Assembly (NCBI RefSeq): GCF_011752975.1
Contig: NZ_VWWP01000001.1
Coordinates: 186,001-250,000, forward strand
Direction: 5' to 3'
Length of the DNA stretch: 64,000 nt
Source of the DNA: Chryseobacterium sp. Tr-659
GTDB taxonomy: Bacteria > Bacteroidota > Bacteroidia > Flavobacteriales > Weeksellaceae
Of the stretch, positions 45,358 to 54,401 are shown piece after piece; position 1 is the first letter of the stretch, and each line of letters begins with the position of its first letter. A model generated the notes under the pieces. It had not been told where the DNA came from and made no database searches. It saw only the letters and a program-made list of their open reading frames with translations. The position numbers were made by a program, and so were the translations under genes.

Positions 45358-46245
45358 TTAGTTGTTTCCGTTTTCCCATTTCACCTCTTCTCCCTGCGGA
45401 GCGGCACCTCCTTGTGCTGCTGTAATAGGAGCGGTTTCCTGGTTGATATGATAAATATAGGCTGCAATTTTTTCAGCATCTCTTCCGGTAATGGTTCCTT
45501 CTTTAATGAAAGGTCTCATTGTTGGGTTATTGGGAGAACCGTTTTCAAGCATCCAGAAAACATTTTTAAATAAACTTTTTTCTTTGATGTTGATCCAGTG
45601 AGTATCGGTAAGATTGGGACCGATTCCTCCTTTTCCTCCATCTCCATGGCAGGTTACACAGTTGGTTTTGAAAAGCTCCTGGCCTTCTGCAATATGATCT
45701 GCGCTGTATTTTGCAGATTCAAGATTGATCTGAGGGGCACTTTTCTCATACTCTTCAATAGAAGCAAGCATTGTTTTCGCTTCTTTAGTGTATTCAACAT
45801 CCGGATGGGCATAATCAGTAAAGGAAAAGGCTGTAAGATATACGGCACAGAAGATACATCCGAACCAGAACAGGCCTATCCACCATTTTGGAAGTGAATT
45901 GTCCAATTCAGTAATTCCGTCAAAACCATGATCGATAAGAATATCTTTCTCTTCCGTTACGGATTGTTTCTTGAAAGCAGAATTCCATAATTTCTGATAG
46001 TAAGGAATATTTTTCTCAGCCAGATACTGCTTTTTCTCTTCTTCCGGTAATCTGCTGAAATTTTCATTTTCTATCAGATCTCCAATGGAGTTCATAATCA
46101 GCAAAAGGATAATGGCGATCAGTATCAGTGCCCAGAAAAAGGGTGAAGAAAAATAGCCTGAATCACTGGCGAACATTTCAAAGGCCATGATCGTTAAACC
46201 TATCGTTGTCGCGATATATATTGAAATTGGGGTTCTCGTTTTCAT
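45358..46245 (-). CDS. ccoP: cbb3-type cytochrome c oxidase, CcoP-like subunit
   Basis: A 295-residue membrane-anchored cytochrome c that carries electrons to the high-affinity oxygen-reducing subunit. Two N-terminal helices (ISIYIATTIGLTIMAFEMF and FFWALILIAIILLLIMNS) precede the FixP_N motif DHGFDGITELDNSLPKWW and a third helix. The C-terminal domain has one haem c site, CVTCH, near residue 195, with the probable Met ligand in NNPTMRPF. Classical CcoP has two haem c sites, so this is a mono-haem form. Starts 19 bases after ccoNO; no separate ccoQ lies between. Confidence 0.9.
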   Translation of the reverse strand: MKTRTPISIYIATTIGLTIMAFEMFASDSGYFSSPFFWALILIAIILLLIMNSIGDLIENENFSRLPEEEKKQYLAEKNIPYYQKLWNSAFKKQSVTEEKDILIDHGFDGITELDNSLPKWWIGLFWFGCIFCAVYLTAFSFTDYAHPDVEYTKEAKTMLASIEEYEKSAPQINLESAKYSADHIAEGQELFKTNCVTCHGDGGKGGIGPNLTDTHWINIKEKSLFKNVFWMLENGSPNNPTMRPFIKEGTITGRDAEKIAAYIYHINQETAPITAAQGGAAPQGEEVKWENGNN

Positions 46246-46264
46246 TGCAATACAATTTTAATGT

Positions 46265-48553
46265 TTACTCTACACTTGCTGTCTGGATCTGTGTAGTTTT
46301 GATATCTGTTCCCAGTCTTTGCAGATAAGCAATCATGGCTACAATTTCTCTTTGCTCAAGAGGAACATAAGCAGCCCCTTTTGCTGTCTTTTCTTTAGCC
46401 ATCTGATCTTTTACATCAGTAGCTTCTGAATAGATTCTCTGTACAATAGCTTTTGACTGGTTATCCGCCCATTGATTTGCTGAATCAATCTGAGCTTTTG
46501 TATACGGTACATCAAAAGAGTTTTTCATTAATCTCATTTTATCTACCATCTGGGTACGATCCAGTTTATTGGTGATTAACCATGGGAAACGCGGCATAAT
46601 AGAACCAGCAGATGTAATTCTTGGGTTATACATATGTTTGAAGTGCCATGAATCCGGGTTTCTTCCTCCTTCTCTGTGAAGATCCGGTCCTGTTCTTTTA
46701 GATCCCCATAAGAAAGGTCTGTCGTAGATGAATTCTCCCGCCTTGGAATACTGTCCGTTTTTTCCTTCAAATCTTACTACCTCATCACGGAACGGTCTGA
46801 TCATCTGAGAATGGCATGAATTACAGCCCTCACGGATATATAAATCTCTTCCTTCAAGCTCCAGCGGAGTATACGGTTTTACAGCAGTAATTGTAGGTAC
46901 GCTCTGTTTAAGAGATAACGTAGGAACAATTTCCACAAGTCCACCAATTGCTATGGTAATGAAGGCCAATACAGAAAGGAGAGTAGGTGTTCTTTCCAGC
47001 CACAGGTGTACACCTTCACCTTCTTTTCTTGTACTGCCGATATTAGCCAGTGCAGGTGCTTCTGCCGGAACTTCTTTCTGAAATGAACCTGCTTTGATGG
47101 TTTTGATGACATTAATCACCATTAAAATAGCTCCTGATAAATAAAGGACACCACCTAAGAATCTCATCTTAAAGTAGGGAATGATTGCTGTTACAGTATC
47201 CAGCCAGTTTTTCCATAATAATGTTCCGTCCGGGTTAAACTGTTTCCACATCAATCCCTGGGTGAATCCTGAGATATACATCGGAACAGCATAGAAGATG
47301 ATTCCTAATGTTCCCAGCCAGAAATGCCAGTTGGCTAATTTTTTAGACCAGAGTGAAGTTCTCCACATGATCGGAACCAGATAATATACGACTCCGAATG
47401 CCATGAAACCATTCCATCCAAGAGCGCCTAAGTGTACGTGGCCAATCACCCAGTCTGTATAGTGACCAATTTTATTTAATGATTTGGTTGCTAATAAAGG
47501 TCCTTCGAAAGTGGCCATACCATAACAGGTAACAGCTACTACAAAGAATTTAAGGATAGGATTTTCTCTTACTTTGTCCCAAGCTCCTCTCAAGGTAAGA
47601 AGACCATTTAGCATTCCTCCCCAGGATGGTGCGATAAGCATAATGGAAAACCCTGTGCCCACAGCCTGTGCCCATGCTGGTAATGCTGTATATTGCAGGT
47701 GGTGAGGGCCGGCCCAAAGATATACAAAGATCAACGACCAGAAGTGAATAATGGACAATTTGTATGAGAATACAGGTCGTTGAGCTGCTTTTGGCATAAA
47801 GTAATACATCAGACCTAATACAGGAGTGGTTAATACGAATGCTACCGCATTGTGGCCATACCACCATTGTACCAATGCATCTTTTACACCTGCATATACA
47901 GAATAAGATTTCCAGCTTGTGAAAGATAAAGGAACTTCAAGATTATTGAAGATGTGAAGCATGGCCACCGCAATCCATGTTGCCATATAGAACCAGATGG
48001 CTACATACAAATGTCTTACTCTTCTTTTCGCGATCGTTCCAAACATATTGATTCCGAAGATGATCCAAGAAAATGCAATTAAGATATCAATAGGCCATTC
48101 GTGTTCAGCATATTCTTTAGAAGTATTGATTCCCATAAGGAAAGTGATCACTACAGTAATGATCATAAACTGCCATGACCAGAAATGCAGCCATGATAGA
48201 GTATCACTATACATTCTTGTTTTCAGTAGCCTCTGCATACTGTAATAAGCACCACAAAAGAAGGAATTACATACGAAAGCAAAAATTACGGCACTCGTGT
48301 GAAGCATTCTGATTCTACCAAAGCCCATTGCTCCCTGAGTGTTGATCAATCCCTGAATATTTCCCGAAGCTAAGCTTTTAATAGTAGTATCATCTGTCCC
48401 GAATAAAAATTCCGGCAATTCCGGATAAAAAAGCATCAATGCAGCAGTAAGTCCCAGCAGAAATCCGATGAGCCCGAATACGATAGTAGCATAGAGGAAT
48501 GCCCTGACAATATTATTGTCATAATTAAATTTTTGCGTCTCCATAAATTCCAA
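46265..48553 (-). CDS. ccoN: cbb3-type cytochrome c oxidase, fused CcoN-CcoO subunit
   Basis: A 762-residue fusion of the catalytic haem-copper subunit I and the mono-haem cytochrome c subunit II. The first 480 residues are polytopic with FNNLEVPLSFTSWKSYSVYAGVKDALVQWWYGHNAVAF and VIGHVHLGALGWNGF, which contain copper- and haem-binding His. The C-terminal part (about 520-762) is CcoO, with the haem c site CNSCH near residue 570 in REGCNSCHSQMIRPFRDEVVR. The fusion is usual in flavobacteria. The operon has only this gene and ccoP here; maturation genes (ccoS, ccoI, ccoG) are not in the window. Confidence 0.95.
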   Translation of the reverse strand: MEFMETQKFNYDNNIVRAFLYATIVFGLIGFLLGLTAALMLFYPELPEFLFGTDDTTIKSLASGNIQGLINTQGAMGFGRIRMLHTSAVIFAFVCNSFFCGAYYSMQRLLKTRMYSDTLSWLHFWSWQFMIITVVITFLMGINTSKEYAEHEWPIDILIAFSWIIFGINMFGTIAKRRVRHLYVAIWFYMATWIAVAMLHIFNNLEVPLSFTSWKSYSVYAGVKDALVQWWYGHNAVAFVLTTPVLGLMYYFMPKAAQRPVFSYKLSIIHFWSLIFVYLWAGPHHLQYTALPAWAQAVGTGFSIMLIAPSWGGMLNGLLTLRGAWDKVRENPILKFFVVAVTCYGMATFEGPLLATKSLNKIGHYTDWVIGHVHLGALGWNGFMAFGVVYYLVPIMWRTSLWSKKLANWHFWLGTLGIIFYAVPMYISGFTQGLMWKQFNPDGTLLWKNWLDTVTAIIPYFKMRFLGGVLYLSGAILMVINVIKTIKAGSFQKEVPAEAPALANIGSTRKEGEGVHLWLERTPTLLSVLAFITIAIGGLVEIVPTLSLKQSVPTITAVKPYTPLELEGRDLYIREGCNSCHSQMIRPFRDEVVRFEGKNGQYSKAGEFIYDRPFLWGSKRTGPDLHREGGRNPDSWHFKHMYNPRITSAGSIMPRFPWLITNKLDRTQMVDKMRLMKNSFDVPYTKAQIDSANQWADNQSKAIVQRIYSEATDVKDQMAKEKTAKGAAYVPLEQREIVAMIAYLQRLGTDIKTTQIQTASVE

Positions 48554-48664
48554 TAGTGTTTACCGAAGTGATATTTTCTCTGAGAAAAGGCTTATTTCCA
48601 GCTTTTTTCTTTGTCGAAAATAAATATCATGTAACGTGTATAATGTTTTGCCAAAGGTATTTAT

Positions 48665-48672
48665 TAACTTTG
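48665..48672 (+). promoter_or_regulatory. -7 promoter element of the XRE gene
   Basis: TAACTTTG (TAnnTTTG) 57 bases before the ATG. A TTTG at 48647-48650 is rather close for a -33 element. Confidence 0.45.
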
Positions 48673-48728
48673 TTGAAGGCTAATAGATAATCTTCTAAAA
48701 TATACCGAAAACTACTAAAACAAAAACG

Positions 48729-49022
48729 ATGAAAGTATGTGGACAAAATATCAGGAAAATACGCAGGAGTAAAGATCTTACACAGGAATACATGGCTTTT
48801 GAAATGGGAATTTCCCAGAAAGCTTACTCCGATATTGAGAACTCTAAAGTGAAGATCAACCTGGAGATCCTTACTAAAATATCAGATATTTTAGACATCA
48901 AGCCATCTGACATTTGTAGTATTTCACATAAATGTGGAAACGATGAATATGAAGATAAATATCAGAACCTTTTAGAGTACATGAAAAAGAATAATATTTC
49001 GGTTCCGAAAGAATTTTTATAA
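48729..49022 (+). CDS. Small XRE-family helix-turn-helix regulator
   Basis: A 97-residue protein with a lambda-repressor-like HTH in residues 5-60 (IRKIRRSKDLTQEYMAFEMGISQKAYSDIENSKVKINLEILTKISDIL). A short C-terminal tail follows with no toxin or sensor domain. It is divergent from the cco operon across a 175-base gap, so it could act on that promoter, though there is no direct evidence. Its downstream region is odd: the expected terminator seems to have been separated from it by the 2.1-kb block described elsewhere. Confidence 0.85.
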   Translation: MKVCGQNIRKIRRSKDLTQEYMAFEMGISQKAYSDIENSKVKINLEILTKISDILDIKPSDICSISHKCGNDEYEDKYQNLLEYMKKNNISVPKEFL

Positions 49023-49039
49023 ACTGTAACCCTTTTATA

Positions 49040-49071
49040 TTAAATTATAGACAATCTAAAACAATGATCTC
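49040..49071. repeat. Left copy of a perfect 32-bp direct repeat
   Basis: Begins TTAAATTATAGACAATC and ends ATGATCTC. It is identical to 51169-51200. It starts 17 bases after the XRE stop codon. The right copy continues into a full terminator stem, whereas this one breaks off after ATGATCTC. Confidence 0.9.
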
Positions 49072-49280
49072 TTATGATAGACAGGTTTAGGTTCTTAAAT
49101 TTATTCTGATTCACACTTAAATAACTTTTGCTTTCTGAATACTATTGTACAGTCTTGATACATTCGTTCCTCTTTTAGATAGTGAATGTTGTGCATGCAT
49201 GGTTGTATTGATTCAAAGTCAATGTGTTATATTTTTTTCTGTATTTGCATTAAACTGATTAAATAATCTGGAGTAAAAAA

Positions 49281-49335
49281 AATAGAATCATTAATTACAT
49301 CTATTACAAAAATAGATGTAATTAATGATTCTATT
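49281..49335. repeat. Perfect 25-bp inverted repeat with 5-base loop
   Basis: The left arm 49281-49305 and right arm 49311-49335 are exact reverse complements around ACAAA. They begin and end AATAGAATC...GATTCTATT. There is no T run, so it is not a standard terminator. It would form a very stable hairpin in RNA or a cruciform in DNA. Confidence 0.9.
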
Positions 49336-49470
49336 GCATAATACGTGCTATATTAGCCAACATATTACTAAAGCTATTTGAAGGAGAGCGGTTAAATAAC
49401 TTTTCTCTAAAGAATTATCCGGATAGGACATGCTTAAGTTCTACAAAACACAAATAATCTATAAAATAGA

Positions 49471-49565
49471 GATGATGAAAAAATTATTAAACTACCAATT
49501 TTTACATTTAGCTTCTTTACGGCGCAAGCTTATCAATATTAATGTTCTTCATTGTATATTATTGT
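49471..49565 (+). pseudogene. Possible remnant of a secreted-protein gene
   Basis: An ATG-ATG start gives MMKKLLNYQFLHLASLRRKL and stops after 31 codons. A +1 shift in the middle would read FFTAQAYQY and then stop. The combined reading resembles the signal peptide of a flavobacterial exported protein. I take it as a decayed fragment; chance similarity is possible. Confidence 0.3.
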
Positions 49566-50114
49566 AAATAAGTAATATACTAGACCTATTTCCAATAAAA
49601 ATTCCATTTTTAAGAAAGATGAGATCAATTGACTATGTTATAACCCCATAGAAAAAATAGTCATAGTGTTTTACTATGATGTACAAATAGGGATTTGAAT
49701 ATATTGATGCTTTTTTTCATATCTGAATATTGCAGAAAGGTAATATATGATATAACACAGTTTAGAAATTTAAAATGAAATAGGTTCTAAAGCTAATTAG
49801 GAACTTTTCAGTTTGCTTTTTCTCTCATATTCATTTATTGCAACTAATCATAATTAAAAAGGGTTGTTGTCAAAGTTATATAGTAAACTGAAAAGTCATT
49901 AATCAAAACTGATAGCACGAATCTAACCGAAATATATCTATTCCAGAGGACTCTTGGTCTGGTAAATAAGTAAACTATTAAAATCAATTTAATATGTAGA
50001 TCAGTGGTAGGAAGCTAAAGATAACACCAAAATATGAGAAAATATTATGTATTAATGTGAATCGGGGAAATTATGGCTTTGAATAATATAGTTTATAAAT
50101 TAAAATTAAATAAA

Positions 50115-50945
50115 ATGAAACGAATTATTTTTTTAGTCTTTGCTATAGCAATGGCTTGCAACTCTCAGGCACAAAATAAGCATGAATTGGTTAAACTCTG
50201 GCAAACTGATAGTGTAGTACCTATTCCGGAATCTGTTTTGATAAATTTTAAGAACAAAGTATTGTACGTGTCTGAGATAGGGTTGGGTGATGGTTCTGCA
50301 TTTGATAAAAACGGTGCAGTTGGTAAAGTATCAATGGATGGAAAAATTGTCGATTTAAATTGGGTTACTGGTTTGCATTCACCAAAAGGTTTGGCTATGA
50401 GAGGAAACGAGCTTTATGCAGCAGATATAACAGAGCTTGTAGTGATAGATATTAAAAAGGCAAATATAATTAAAAAGTATCCTGTACCAGAACCAGGCAT
50501 GCTGAACGATGTAACGGTTAGTGATAAAGGCGTGATTTATTTTTCAGATTCGAAGACGAAGAAAATTTACCAAATTATTGATCAGAAATTGAGTGTCTAT
50601 ATGGAAAATATTGCTGGGGTAAACGGTTTAAAAGCAATTGGCAATGAGCTGTATATTTTAGGTGGGAAAAGATTTTTCAAGGTTGATACTAATAAAAAGG
50701 AAACAGACATTGCCCAACTTTCACAAAACAGAGATGGAATTGAACCTATTGGTAATGGTGACTTTTTGATCACGAGTTGGGGTGGATATGTTTTTTATGT
50801 AAGCAAAGATGGTAAAGTAGAGACATTGTTAGATACCCACGAGCCTATGATAAATGCTGCTGATTTGGCTTATGATGCAACCAAAAAAATACTTTATATT
50901 CCCTCTTTTTACAGCAAGATGGTCACAGCTTATCAGCTTAAATAG
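50115..50945 (+). CDS. Exported SMP-30/gluconolactonase-like beta-propeller protein
   Basis: A 276-residue protein with a signal peptide (IIFLVFAIAMACNSQAQ). It has a propeller-like series of strands: NKVLYVSEIGLGDGSAFDKNG, GLHSPKGLAMRGNELYAADI, LNDVTVSDKGVIYFSDS, GVNGLKAIGNELYILGG and INAADLAYDATKKILYIPSFY. Conserved Asp and Asn residues fit the metal site of the SMP-30 fold, but the enzyme activity is not certain. I preferred the ATG at 50115 to the one at 50073 because it opens at the signal peptide. It is the only intact gene in the 2.1-kb block between the 32-bp repeats. Confidence 0.78.
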   Translation: MKRIIFLVFAIAMACNSQAQNKHELVKLWQTDSVVPIPESVLINFKNKVLYVSEIGLGDGSAFDKNGAVGKVSMDGKIVDLNWVTGLHSPKGLAMRGNELYAADITELVVIDIKKANIIKKYPVPEPGMLNDVTVSDKGVIYFSDSKTKKIYQIIDQKLSVYMENIAGVNGLKAIGNELYILGGKRFFKVDTNKKETDIAQLSQNRDGIEPIGNGDFLITSWGGYVFYVSKDGKVETLLDTHEPMINAADLAYDATKKILYIPSFYSKMVTAYQLK

Positions 50946-51168
50946 TAATGTTACTGCTTACCTGTTTGTAATTTTTTTTAAGTATTAAGAAGATTTAAGA
51001 TTTATCCGCATTCATATTATTAGTGGATAAGAGACTCTGGTAGATAATATTATATTAAATAATTTAAATAAAGTTATAAGAATCCTCAAAATAAGAAAGG
51101 AAGGATAATCTATAAACCTTACATTAATATGAACTCATTTTGCATCTAAGCAATTAAGGGGTTTTAAG
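50946..51168. other. Non-coding right part of the repeat-bounded block
   Basis: AT-rich, with no gene seen. A weak inverted repeat TTATCC...GGATAA lies near 51002-51030. It ends at the right copy of the direct repeat. With the 234 bases that follow, the gap to the next gene is 489 bases. Confidence 0.5.
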
Positions 51169-51200
51169 TTAAATTATAGACAATCTAAAACAATGATCTC
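51169..51200. repeat. Right copy of the perfect 32-bp direct repeat
   Basis: Identical to 49040-49071. Its last eight bases, ATGATCTC, are the start of the terminator stem at 51193-51220. Confidence 0.9.
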
Positions 51201-51227
51201 CTTGGACAGAAGGAGATCATATTTTTT
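51193..51227 (+). terminator. Terminator, probably of the XRE gene originally
   Basis: ATGATCTCCTT and AAGGAGATCAT arms, loop GGACAG, then a T run. It now lies 2.2 kb downstream of the XRE gene and about 250 bases after the SMP-30-like gene. Confidence 0.8.
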
Positions 51228-51400
51228 GCAAACAAAAAAAGACTGTGTTTCTAGTAGCATGCCTGATGATAGCACTGATGGGGAACAAGTTTTTGATTTT
51301 TCAAATTTATCATAATCAATACGTTATTAATAAATAATTATGTAGAAAAAAATTCACATAATTGTGGATAAATGTTTACAATAGATTTAATTTTCTATAA

Positions 51401-51408
51401 TATATTTG
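51401..51408 (+). promoter_or_regulatory. -7 promoter element of the propeller kinase
   Basis: TATATTTG (TAnnTTTG) 27 bases before the ATG at 51435. No good -33 TTG is present at the usual distance. Confidence 0.5.
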
Positions 51409-51434
51409 CCATAAATATAATGCGGGCCCACTGA

Positions 51435-54401
51435 ATGAAGCTTTTCTACTTTATTTCAATTTTGTTTTTTCTGTGCATCCAAGGGCAAAGTTATACTACA
51501 CAATGGTATAACATGGATAACGGCCTGCCTCAAAACAGTATCAAAGATATTGTGAAAGATAAGTACGGCTTCATCTGGATGTCTATGGAAGGAAGAATCT
51601 TGAGGTACGACGGAAATAACTTTGTACAATACAGAAATTTTAAGTTCAAAAACTTAAGCTTCGGAGATTTTTATGGGAGTATAGAACATGACAGTATCAT
51701 CATTTTTAATGATTCTGAAAAGAATGCACTTCAGATCTCTCAGAGACATCCGGATATCGTTTCTTCCGATAAAATTTTCAAACCCGGAGGTTCAGTATAC
51801 GATAAGATATATAAGAGACTGATAAAAAATAATACTACGGTAAGATTTATCCCTTATATTGATTCTTACTATATCCGGCTGAATACAGGTTCTTATTATT
51901 TTGAAAATAATGGAATCATTTATGTTGAGAAGAAAAGTAAAAAGAATATACCCATTGATCTGAAATTTTCTCGCAACAGGCTAAAGCGGTTATTTGTTCA
52001 TGGAGATTATATTTTTATAGCTGATATTGAAAATAAAAAGATACTTCAGCTCCATCAGGGAAAATATTCTTATATAGATGCTCCGTCTGTTTATAGTGAT
52101 CCGGAAACAAAGGTGTACTGGCAGCAGACCACAGGACAGGTTTTTATGATCAGCCATGGTAAAATATACCGAAGCCAATTCTCGGAAGGAAAGTTGAAAC
52201 TTTCTTATATATTAGAATATAAAGATATTGATAAGGAGATTTCCGGAGCCATGTTCTATGACGAAGTAAATCGTAAACTATATATTGGGAGCTCTATTAA
52301 CGGACTGAAAATTCTTAGTCTTTCAGATTTTTTCGTTTCCCGAAAGAATTTACCTTATCAGGATGAGGTTTGCTATGCTGCGGTTCCGTTTGGAGATCAT
52401 TCCGTTCTTACACAGGAAGGACTCAGATATGATAATCATACTTCGGAAAGAATATTTCCGGCACCTCAGTCTTATGATAAACGATATATTTTAGAAGACA
52501 ATGAGGGAAATCTTGTGTACAGGGAAAATAATTCCATTCATATCCGATATAAAAATTCGCAGTTCAAAAAATACGATTCCATTTACTTTAAAGGAAAAGA
52601 GATTGATGGAATATATAAAACGGGTGGACTCTATATGGCTTCTGTTTTACAGGGAAAATTATCATATCTCTATCTATTCGGTCATGATCTGAAGAAAGTA
52701 GAAAAAGTTATTTCCAGTAAAGAAAATATAGATGCCGTTTTCAGATATAGCAAAGATCTTCTTTATCTTGGAGGCAGCGGAGGAATATCTGTTTTCTCAT
52801 TTGCTCAGAACAAAATTGTGAAACAAATAGGGAAAGACCTTCCGGTGAAGCAGATGAGCAGAATGAAAGATGGAAATATATGGTTTACGACATATAACCG
52901 CGGAATTTATCTTTTGAAAAATGATAAAGCCATTAAAATCCCAGACGATAAAAATGATATTCTGTCAGCAGCTCATTATATTCTTGAAGATAAAAATTCT
53001 AATTGGTGGATCTCTTCCAATAACGGCTTGTATAAAGTAAATAAGAACATTCTTTTGCAAAATCTTGAAACGAAGAAGGGAGTTGTTTCCTATTACCGCT
53101 ACACAAAGAGCAATGGTTTTTTGAATAATGAGTTCAACGGGAGTGCGGAACCCTGCGCTCATGAACTAAAAGACGGACAATTCGTATTTCCCTCCATGGA
53201 AGGATTCGTATTCTTTAATCCTGAACAGGTAAAAACATATTATCCCACGTCTCAGGATATCTATCTGGAGCGGGCCAGAGTGAAAGGAAAAATGATCCGG
53301 TTGAAAGATCGTCTTTTTCTGGAATGCGGCTATAAAAGCGCACAGGTTTGTATTGATATCCCTTATTATTCTGATTTGGAGAATATCTATCTTCAGGCCA
53401 AACTTGTGGGGGGTGAAGACAGTCAGTGGACTGATCTTAAAAAGGATAAAATTTTTCATCTCGGCAGTATTGATCCCGGTAAATACAATTTACTGGTAAG
53501 ATTTCTTTCTTCGGAAAATGGTACATTTATTTATAAAAGTTTACCCATAGAAGTTGAAGCGTACTTCTATCAGACCTTGATTTTTAAAATTCTGGTTATC
53601 GGTTTTTTTGTGTTAATTATTATTGTTATCATTCAGATCCGAACCAATTTTTTAAGATTGAAAAACAAAGTCCTGAAAAATAGTCTTGTTCATAAAGATA
53701 AAGAACTGCAGGAAACCAATAATAAGCTTAAAAATGAATCAGATTATCAGAAAAAATTGGTAGAAAGTATCAGCCATGATATTACTACACCTGTTAAATT
53801 TATCGCACTTCTTTCACAGGAGCTTACACAGTCTGAAGATATCAAATCACAAAAAAAATATTTTGACAGTATTTACAAAACGTCAGAACAGCTTTATAAA
53901 TTTACATTAAGCCTTAAAGAATATACCGAGTTGTACAAGCAGGAAAGTATAACAGAAGAAGAATATTCGGTCTACGATCTGATTGAAAATAAGAGACTTT
54001 TGTTTGAAGAAATTGCAGCTCGTAAAAATACATTCATTTATAATTTTTGTGACCATCAGCTGAAGGTGAACATGAATAGAAATATCCTTCTGGCAATTTT
54101 TCACAATGTCATAGACAATGCTGTAAAAAATACTTCAAATGGTGAGATTATCATCACAACAGCTTCTACAGGATCTGGGATAGAAATCTGTATTGCCGAT
54201 ACAGGAAGCGGAATGTCCGAAGAACAAATAATATACTATTCCGGACTTTTCAATAAAAAAGAAAATGAAAACCTGATTTTTAAAAACTACGGATTAGGTT
54301 TACATATGGTTATTCAGCTGGTAATGAAGATCAATTCCGGAATGACTTTTCATAAAAATACTCCAAAAGGGACACTCATTAAAATCCATATTAAAATATG
54401 A
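51435..54401 (+). CDS. Propeller-sensor histidine kinase (two-component regulator propeller type)
   Basis: A 988-residue membrane kinase. After a signal peptide (FISILFFLCIQGQSY) the Reg_prop-type beta-propeller begins with WYNMDNGLPQNSIKDIVKDKYGFIWMS. Further repeats read MKDGNIWFTTYNRGIYLL and LEDKNSNWWISSNNGLYKV. A Y_Y_Y-like domain precedes one membrane helix (about 713-735). The kinase has His781 in SISHDITTPVKF, an N box NVIDNAVKNT, and DTGSGMS and GLGLHMV ATP motifs. There is no fused regulator domain, so it is not a full hybrid. It overlaps the LuxR-type regulator gene by four bases. Confidence 0.93.
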   Translation: MKLFYFISILFFLCIQGQSYTTQWYNMDNGLPQNSIKDIVKDKYGFIWMSMEGRILRYDGNNFVQYRNFKFKNLSFGDFYGSIEHDSIIIFNDSEKNALQISQRHPDIVSSDKIFKPGGSVYDKIYKRLIKNNTTVRFIPYIDSYYIRLNTGSYYFENNGIIYVEKKSKKNIPIDLKFSRNRLKRLFVHGDYIFIADIENKKILQLHQGKYSYIDAPSVYSDPETKVYWQQTTGQVFMISHGKIYRSQFSEGKLKLSYILEYKDIDKEISGAMFYDEVNRKLYIGSSINGLKILSLSDFFVSRKNLPYQDEVCYAAVPFGDHSVLTQEGLRYDNHTSERIFPAPQSYDKRYILEDNEGNLVYRENNSIHIRYKNSQFKKYDSIYFKGKEIDGIYKTGGLYMASVLQGKLSYLYLFGHDLKKVEKVISSKENIDAVFRYSKDLLYLGGSGGISVFSFAQNKIVKQIGKDLPVKQMSRMKDGNIWFTTYNRGIYLLKNDKAIKIPDDKNDILSAAHYILEDKNSNWWISSNNGLYKVNKNILLQNLETKKGVVSYYRYTKSNGFLNNEFNGSAEPCAHELKDGQFVFPSMEGFVFFNPEQVKTYYPTSQDIYLERARVKGKMIRLKDRLFLECGYKSAQVCIDIPYYSDLENIYLQAKLVGGEDSQWTDLKKDKIFHLGSIDPGKYNLLVRFLSSENGTFIYKSLPIEVEAYFYQTLIFKILVIGFFVLIIIVIIQIRTNFLRLKNKVLKNSLVHKDKELQETNNKLKNESDYQKKLVESISHDITTPVKFIALLSQELTQSEDIKSQKKYFDSIYKTSEQLYKFTLSLKEYTELYKQESITEEEYSVYDLIENKRLLFEEIAARKNTFIYNFCDHQLKVNMNRNILLAIFHNVIDNAVKNTSNGEIIITTASTGSGIEICIADTGSGMSEEQIIYYSGLFNKKENENLIFKNYGLGLHMVIQLVMKINSGMTFHKNTPKGTLIKIHIKI

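Larger units (their letters stand above)
49023..50114. other. 1.1-kb largely non-coding region inside the repeat-bounded block
   Basis: It holds the left 32-bp direct repeat (49040-49071), a 25-bp perfect palindrome (49281-49335), a possible gene fossil (49471-49565) and an imperfect inverted repeat (49803-49817 and 49882-49896, one mismatch). I see no intact gene and no transposase or integrase trace. The density of repeats and decay is unlike the rest of the window. Confidence 0.6.

Noticed and set aside
49040..51200. Insertion sequence
   Set aside because: No transposase and no terminal inverted repeats next to the 32-bp direct repeats, which are also too long for a usual target-site duplication.
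51435..54401. Hybrid two-component system of the one-protein type
   Set aside because: No receiver or AraC domain follows the kinase; the regulator is a separate overlapping gene.
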